DNA of 64,000 bases from Cyclobacterium qasimii M12-11B (GTDB lineage: Bacteria; Bacteroidota; Bacteroidia; Cytophagales; Cyclobacteriaceae): NCBI RefSeq assembly GCF_000427295.1, contig NZ_ATNM01000074.1, positions 1-64,000 on the forward strand. Direction: 5' to 3'. The notes beneath the pieces were generated by a model. The model saw only the letters and a program-made list of their open reading frames with translations, was not told the DNA's origin and made no database searches. Position 1 is the first letter of the stretch, and every line of letters starts with the position of its first letter. Both the position numbers and the translations under genes were made by a program. This document shows positions 59,604 to 64,000 of this stretch, in pieces.

Positions 59604-60824
59604 TTGAACCTTTCCTACTTCATTGCAAAAAGAATCAGTTTTAAAAAGACTGGCGGTTTCACCGGAACCATCCATCGGATTGCTGTAGCCAGTATTGCGC
59701 TAGGGTTGTCCATAATGATCATTTCCTTTTTGATTTTGGGAGGTTTTCAATCGGTTATTTCGAATAAGGTATTCTCCTTTACGGGACATTATCAGGTCAA
59801 TCGCTTTGTGATGAGTCAATCCCTTGAGGATTCGCCAACGAGTACCGATAGTGATTTTTATACCAATTACCGAGACAGGGATTATATCCGACATGTTCAG
59901 GTTTTTGCCAATAAACCAGGCCTCATCAAAGGGGAGGAAGAGGTTGAAGGAGTAATGATGAAAGGGGTAGGGCGTGATTTTGACAGTCTGGCTTTCAAAC
60001 CATCTCTGGTAAAAGGGCGGTTTATTCAATTTGGGGAAGCGGGCACCTCTTCCAATGAGATTGTGGTCAGTACCAAAATTGCCAGAAAAATGCTTCTGGA
60101 CGTTGGAAGTAAGGTCACCATGTATTTTGTACAAGACCCTCCCCGGTTTAGAAGATTGGAAGTGGTGGGATTGTATGAAACCTTTCTGGAAGATTTTGAT
60201 GATAAATTCATTCTGGGCGACATCCGGGTTATCCAAGTGTTGAATAACTGGGATGAGGACAAGGTGGGAGGCTTTGAAGTCTTTTTAAAAGATCCTGAAA
60301 AAATTGACCTTTATGAAGATGAGTTGTACGAAAGTATCGATTACGACCTGAGACTTACCAAAGTAACGGATAGGTTCATTCAGATTTTTGACTGGCTTGA
60401 ATTGTTGAACAACAATGTCTATGTGTTTTTAGCATTGATTCTGTTCGTTGCTTCTTTTAATATGGTGTCCATTCTCTTTATCCTGATTATGGAGCGCACC
60501 TCTATGATTGGCTTGTTGAAAGCACTGGGCAGCACCAATCAACAGATCCGAAATATTTTTATCTGGAATGGAATCCGCATTATCGGAAGGGGTATGTTGT
60601 TGGGTAACTTGATTGGTTTGGGCTTTGGCTTGATTCAACAAACCACGCATCTTTTGAAACTTGATGCCGAAAATTATTACATGAGTTATGTGCCTATTGT
60701 TTGGGACTGGCCAATCATTCTAGGATTGAATGTATTGATATTGGTGATTACTACAGTAGTATTGTTTATCCCTGCAGTGATTATCAGTAACGTAAACCCA
60801 ATCAAATCTATTAAATTTGATTAA
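59604..60824 (+). CDS. FtsX/LolE-like ABC transporter permease
   Basis: A 406-aa permease with the MacB/FtsX/LolCE layout: helix 1 at about residues 25-47 (IAVASIALGLSIMIISFLIL), a periplasmic domain, then three C-terminal helices (VFLALILFVASFNMVSILFILIMERTSMIGLLKALG, LLGNLIGLGFGLI, IILGLNVLILVITTVVLFIPAVI). The N-terminal SYFIAKRISF resembles LolE-type lipoprotein-release permeases. No ATPase gene is adjacent. The start is a TTG. Its last 14 bp overlap the convergent glycosyltransferase gene. Confidence 0.88.
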   Translation: MNLSYFIAKRISFKKTGGFTGTIHRIAVASIALGLSIMIISFLILGGFQSVISNKVFSFTGHYQVNRFVMSQSLEDSPTSTDSDFYTNYRDRDYIRHVQVFANKPGLIKGEEEVEGVMMKGVGRDFDSLAFKPSLVKGRFIQFGEAGTSSNEIVVSTKIARKMLLDVGSKVTMYFVQDPPRFRRLEVVGLYETFLEDFDDKFILGDIRVIQVLNNWDEDKVGGFEVFLKDPEKIDLYEDELYESIDYDLRLTKVTDRFIQIFDWLELLNNNVYVFLALILFVASFNMVSILFILIMERTSMIGLLKALGSTNQQIRNIFIWNGIRIIGRGMLLGNLIGLGFGLIQQTTHLLKLDAENYYMSYVPIVWDWPIILGLNVLILVITTVVLFIPAVIISNVNPIKSIKFD

Positions 60825-61557
60825 CCCGTTTAGGTTTAACAAAGATGCTTTTTACTTTCATATAAATCACACCGAGGATCGCCTCTCTAAAAATGTGCTT
60901 GGACATCTTTGAAGTCCCTCGGGTACGGTCAGTAAAAATGATGGGTACTTCTAGTATATCAAAACCCATTTTCCAGGCGGTAAATTTCATTTCTATCTGA
61001 AAAGCATAGCCGATAAATTTTACTTTGTCCAATTGAATTGACTCCAGAACCTTTCTATGGTAGCAGACAAAACCAGCAGTGGTGTCTTTAATAGGGATAC
61101 CAGTAATAAACTGAACATATTTGCTGGCAAAGAAGGACATTAAGACCCTTCCCATAGGCCAATTGACTACGTTTACGCCAGAGACGTACCTTGAGCCGAT
61201 TACCAAGTCATGATTGCCTTTTACGGCAGCAGTATACAGAACACTTAAGTCTTGAGGATTATGGGAAAAATCTGCATCCATTTCAAAGATGTACTCGTAA
61301 CCTTCTTTTAAGGCATAAGCAAAGCCTTCAAGGTAGGCAGTTCCTAATCCGAGTTTACCTTTTCTTACGATGAGGGAGAGACGCTCTGAATAGGTTTCCT
61401 GCAATTGCATTACCAAATTGGAAGTTCCGTCAGGCGAATTGTCATCTATCACCAATAAGTCAAAGTCTTCTGGCAAGGCCATAACTTCAACGATGAGATC
61501 CTGGATATTCTCCATCTCATTAAATGTAGGAACGATGACGAGTTTACTGCTTTTCAT
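60811..61557 (-). CDS. Dolichol-phosphate-mannose-synthase-like GT2 glycosyltransferase
   Basis: A 248-aa family-2 glycosyltransferase. Motifs are LVIVPTFNEMENIQDLI, LLVIDDNSPDGTSNLV (first DxD-type site), YIFEMDADFSHNPQDL and PIKDTTAGFVCYHRKVLE, then FTDRTRGTSKMS. It matches polyprenol monophosphomannose synthases, which load a sugar on a lipid carrier, but lacks C-terminal membrane helices. The sugar donor is not readable from sequence. Confidence 0.93.
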   Translation of the reverse strand: MKSSKLVIVPTFNEMENIQDLIVEVMALPEDFDLLVIDDNSPDGTSNLVMQLQETYSERLSLIVRKGKLGLGTAYLEGFAYALKEGYEYIFEMDADFSHNPQDLSVLYTAAVKGNHDLVIGSRYVSGVNVVNWPMGRVLMSFFASKYVQFITGIPIKDTTAGFVCYHRKVLESIQLDKVKFIGYAFQIEMKFTAWKMGFDILEVPIIFTDRTRGTSKMSKHIFREAILGVIYMKVKSIFVKPKRVNQI

Positions 61558-61667
61558 ATTTAAGAATACAAAAGTATAATTTAATACGGAATATACTTCT
61601 GAGAACTGAAAAATTTGAAAAGCGGTAAAGGTTAAAGAATGTGAAATAGAATAGGGAATGCGATTAT

Positions 61668-62471
61668 CTATCGGCTATCGACGCAACTCAATTGTTGTTG
61701 CTCTTTGGCATAAGCATTGCCATTAAGGGCAGCCGTTTCCAAGTCAAAGCAAGATTGTCTGGGGTTTTTTTCCATTAAGCAAACAGCCCTTCTTGCCAGG
61801 GCTTCATAATGCTTGGGATTCATTTCCAGTACAGTATCAAAATCTTCTAGCGCCCAGCTTTTATATCCCAATGTCATAAGGGCCAAACCCCGGTTAAAAT
61901 GGGCACTGATATTGTTTGGTTCCAGTTCAATGTATCTATTAAAGGTAACAACCGCTCCTAAACCATCTCCAAGAAGGCCCATAGCGATTCCTTTATAATA
62001 ATGGGGATTGGGTTCCTCAGGTTTAATACTACTGGCCAAATCTAAAAATTCGATGGAACTTTTATAACGTTCGTTTTTAATCATTGCCCTGGACAGGGAT
62101 ACTAGAATATCATAATCTTCAGGCTCAAGCATTGCTGCTAAGAGGTAGTTTTTTTCAGCTTCTTTAAAATCACCCCTGTCCCAGGCAATTTTCCCTATAC
62201 CGGCATAGGCATAACCATATTCAGGATTTAAAACAATGATCTTTTTGTAATCTGCCAAAGCCTCAGCATATTTCCCCATCTCCTCATAGGCTCTACCCCG
62301 AAGATGGAGTGTCTTGAGGTCTGTAATGCTTACAAAAAGCACTTTGCTAAATTCTTCTATTGCTTCTTCATATGCGCCGCTGTTGTAAAGCTGTTCGCCA
62401 GTTTTGAAATCTCCAAAGCAGCCTGTTAGTGAAGAACAGGATATAACTATTATTAACCCCTTATACCACAT
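61668..62471 (-). CDS. TPR-repeat lipoprotein
   Basis: A 267-aa protein with a lipoprotein signal (LIIVISCSSLTGC, Cys about 18) and about six tetratricopeptide repeats (for example GEQLYNSGAYEEAIEEFSKVL, RGRAYEEMGKYAEALADYKKI, YAGIGKIAWDRGDFKEAEKNY, HFNRGLALMTLGYKSWALEDF). TPRs mediate protein contacts, here at the envelope. It ends with a short Gln/Cys tail. Function beyond scaffolding is unknown. The 206-bp gap 62472-62677 holds nothing recognised. Confidence 0.87.
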   Translation of the reverse strand: MWYKGLIIVISCSSLTGCFGDFKTGEQLYNSGAYEEAIEEFSKVLFVSITDLKTLHLRGRAYEEMGKYAEALADYKKIIVLNPEYGYAYAGIGKIAWDRGDFKEAEKNYLLAAMLEPEDYDILVSLSRAMIKNERYKSSIEFLDLASSIKPEEPNPHYYKGIAMGLLGDGLGAVVTFNRYIELEPNNISAHFNRGLALMTLGYKSWALEDFDTVLEMNPKHYEALARRAVCLMEKNPRQSCFDLETAALNGNAYAKEQQQLSCVDSR

Positions 62472-62677
62472 ACGATTATGTCTATTAAATGATTAGTTCA
62501 ATATAATAGATAAATTTTATTCTTGCAAATAATTAATCTGCATTTTTTATATTTTAAAGATTTAGTCTAAAGCATCCATTGGATAAAGTATAGGTTTTCA
62601 AGCTAACATTGGTCAAGTTAAAATTAAGCCCAAATTCGAAAACCTGGGCAAGATAAAAGGATTGTAGCCTTACTTTT

Positions 62678-63055
62678 TCATCTAATAGAAAGTAATCCTT
62701 TATAGTGAGCCCTGTTTCGATAGGCTAGAAATAAAGTAGCAGCTAAGACAGAAATGGCAACAGGCAACCCTTCAGGTGCAAGGAATACATGTACCCCAAC
62801 AATATTCACTACTATAGGAAAGATTATTACCGTTGCCAATGGAACAAAGCGTCCGGTGATAAACGAGATCCCACATGCCAATTCAATGGCTTTAACGATG
62901 GGCATTAAATAGAATGAGGCATCAAGTCCTTCATTAAAGGTTTTCATGTCTCCTGTCAACTCGGGCTGGGGCACTAAGTTTAAAAAGTACATCACTGAGG
63001 CAAAGAGGAACAGTGCACCTAGAAGAACACGAACAATTATGGTTGCAATTTTCAT
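62678..63055 (-). CDS. DoxX-like small membrane protein
   Basis: A 125-aa protein with four hydrophobic helices (IIVRVLLGALFLFASVMYFL, FYLMPIVKAIELACGISFI, VPLATVIIFPIVVNIVGVHVFL, LPVAISVLAATLFLAYRN). The pattern R-V-L-L-G-x-x-F and the mid-helix KAIELACG fit DoxX/DoxD relatives. Some act with thiol or quinone redox partners; no such link is shown here. It is near a VOC and an NTF2-like gene on the same strand. Confidence 0.82.
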   Translation of the reverse strand: MKIATIIVRVLLGALFLFASVMYFLNLVPQPELTGDMKTFNEGLDASFYLMPIVKAIELACGISFITGRFVPLATVIIFPIVVNIVGVHVFLAPEGLPVAISVLAATLFLAYRNRAHYKGLLSIR

Positions 63056-63103
63056 TTGTTTGACATTTAAGGGTTACTTTATTTCATTTAAGACTGAAAA
63101 GTA

Positions 63104-63544
63104 TCATGCCTTCTCTCCACAATTGAACATCCAATGAACGCCAAACTTGTCGGTACAACTGCCGTAATAGTCACCCCAAAACATTTCCTGAAGTTCTTGG
63201 GTAACGTGTCCCTCTGTGGAAAGGGCACCAAATAGTTTTTTGGTTTCCTTACGCGTGTCTGGTTGAAGGTTGATATAAGAATTGTTGCCAAAATTAATAT
63301 TGAAGCCCATTGATTCGGGCGCATCAGTACCCATTAAGCTATGGACGCCTAGAATTCTCAATTCAATGTGCATGATAAGCTTTTTGTCTGCCTCAGGTAA
63401 AGGGGGCACGTCCTCTTGAGGCGGAATGTCGCCAAATCTCATGGGGCCATTCCCAAAGAATTCACCACCAAAAACAGATTTGTAAAAGTTAAATGCTTCC
63501 TCCGTATTGCGAGGAAAATTGAGGTAAGTGCTAACTGAAGCCAT
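63104..63544 (-). CDS. VOC-family PhnB-like protein
   Basis: About 146 aa from the ATG at 63544; the frame is open to 63595. It starts VSTYLNFPRNTEEAFNFYKSVFGGEF and contains INLQPDTRKETKKLFGALSTEGHVTQELQEMFWGDYYGSCTDKFGVHWMFNC, the standard PhnB/3-demethylubiquinone-methyltransferase-like VOC pattern. Members are metal-binding dioxygenase or glyoxalase-fold proteins; the substrate is unknown. Confidence 0.9.
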   Translation of the reverse strand: MASVSTYLNFPRNTEEAFNFYKSVFGGEFFGNGPMRFGDIPPQEDVPPLPEADKKLIMHIELRILGVHSLMGTDAPESMGFNINFGNNSYINLQPDTRKETKKLFGALSTEGHVTQELQEMFWGDYYGSCTDKFGVHWMFNCGEKA

Positions 63545-63603
63545 GAGATATAATTTTATGTGTTGGAATGAATAATGGTAGCTGTTTAATTTCAATAGGC
63601 TGT

Positions 63604-63984
63604 TCAGCCATTGATTTTTATTACGTAAGAATGCATTTCCTTGATAATGGTACTTGAAGCTGTGGTGAATCGGTAAACATCACAAAAGACATACGTTTTA
63701 CTTCCCATTTTAATCTCCCCGTTGACTGAGGCTTCCTTTCCATGGGTAATGATAGCATGTAGGATTAGTTCGTCAGCGGCCCAGTTTTTCATGGCATTGA
63801 TCTCAAGGGAAAACTGACTCTTTCCTTGTATGGATTTATCCCCATAAATTTCCCAGACAATGTCCTCAGAAACATGTTCAATGATGTATTCTGCCTTTCC
63901 AGTAGCAAATGCTATATTGAAGTCTTTTAGAAAGCTTTTTTTAGGCGCATTTCCACAATCAGTATTTATTGTTATTTTCGTCAT
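63604..63984 (-). CDS. NTF2-like/SnoaL-like protein
   Basis: A 126-aa protein with the NTF2-like cone fold pattern: KSFLKDFNIAFATGKAEYIIEHVSEDIVWEIYGDKSIQGKSQF, then GKEASVNGEIKMGSKTYVFCDVYRFTTASSTIIKEMHSYVI. Such proteins bind or isomerise small hydrophobic molecules; no specific function can be given. It lies about 60 nt upstream of the VOC gene and is probably co-transcribed. Confidence 0.8.
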   Translation of the reverse strand: MTKITINTDCGNAPKKSFLKDFNIAFATGKAEYIIEHVSEDIVWEIYGDKSIQGKSQFSLEINAMKNWAADELILHAIITHGKEASVNGEIKMGSKTYVFCDVYRFTTASSTIIKEMHSYVIKING

Positions 63985-64000
63985 AACGGTTCAGGCATTT

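Noticed and set aside
59700-60236. Minus-strand open frame of 178 codons opposite the FtsX-like permease
   Set aside because: The permease periplasmic domain is coded on the + strand; the antisense product has no domain pattern.

Overview
The window looks like chromosomal DNA from a Bacteroidota bacterium, most likely order Cytophagales, family Cyclobacteriaceae (a Cyclobacterium/Echinicola/Algoriphagus-like organism; the genus cannot be fixed without a search). Reasons: AT-rich DNA with few Shine-Dalgarno sites, a Bacteroidota-type promoter (TTTG, 19 bp, TAnnTTTG) before rpsF, a short histone H1-like gene, a sphingolipid-type serine palmitoyltransferase, GSCFA/DUF4230/DUF4136 families, and a sigma/anti-sigma/Spy-like operon. 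No rRNA, tRNA, CRISPR array, integrase or insertion sequence was seen.

Layout. 1-4.8 kb: ung, apaG, a methyltransferase, a coiled-coil membrane protein and the rpsF-rpsR-rplI operon. 4.9-10.6 kb: GSCFA protein, thioredoxin-domain DUF255 protein, priA (split by a frameshift). 11.2-19.9 kb: one giant gene for a cyclic beta-1,2-glucan synthase (NdvB/ChvB type), also split. 20.1-28.5 kb: a tight seven-gene operon (alpha/beta hydrolase, acetoacetate decarboxylase-like protein, two small membrane proteins, patatin-like lipase, membrane metallophosphoesterase, cholesterol-oxidase-like GMC oxidoreductase) that looks like an undescribed lipid or sterol-like pathway. 29.0-34.3 kb, minus strand: a four-gene operon joining a DUF5675 protein, a membrane-anchored phage-type N-acetylmuramidase and two DUF4230 proteins. 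34.6-38.8 kb: two-subunit molybdenum hydroxylase and a secreted beta-propeller. 38.8-43.8 kb: malate synthase, LctP/GlcA-type permease, and a SatD-like/DUF3307 pair preceded by three direct repeats at exact 28-bp spacing. 43.9-46.2 kb: pxpABC (5-oxoprolinase). 46.3-49.7 kb: DUF4136 lipoprotein, maf, serine palmitoyltransferase, histone H1-like gene. 50.0-55.5 kb, minus strand: dapA, a DUF6913-like gene, ligA with a large insertion, xseB and xseA. 55.9-59.6 kb: Spy-like protein, anti-sigma and ECF sigma factor, fmt, namZ. 59.6-64 kb: FtsX-like permease, dolichol-phosphate-mannose-synthase-like glycosyltransferase, TPR lipoprotein, DoxX, VOC and NTF2-like proteins.

Data quality matters here. 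Seven genes (methyltransferase, priA, glucan synthase, a small membrane protein, the DUF6913-like gene, xseB, xseA) are each broken by a single-base length change in an A or T run. In each case adding or removing one base rejoins a family-typical protein, and six of seven need one more base. This pattern points to homopolymer under-calling in the source sequence rather than gene decay, so these genes are best read as probably intact in the organism.

Intergenic DNA carries several strong terminators and at least three copies of an imperfect palindrome built on TTTTGGCGGTATTGTTGC, which look like a dispersed REP/MITE-like family.
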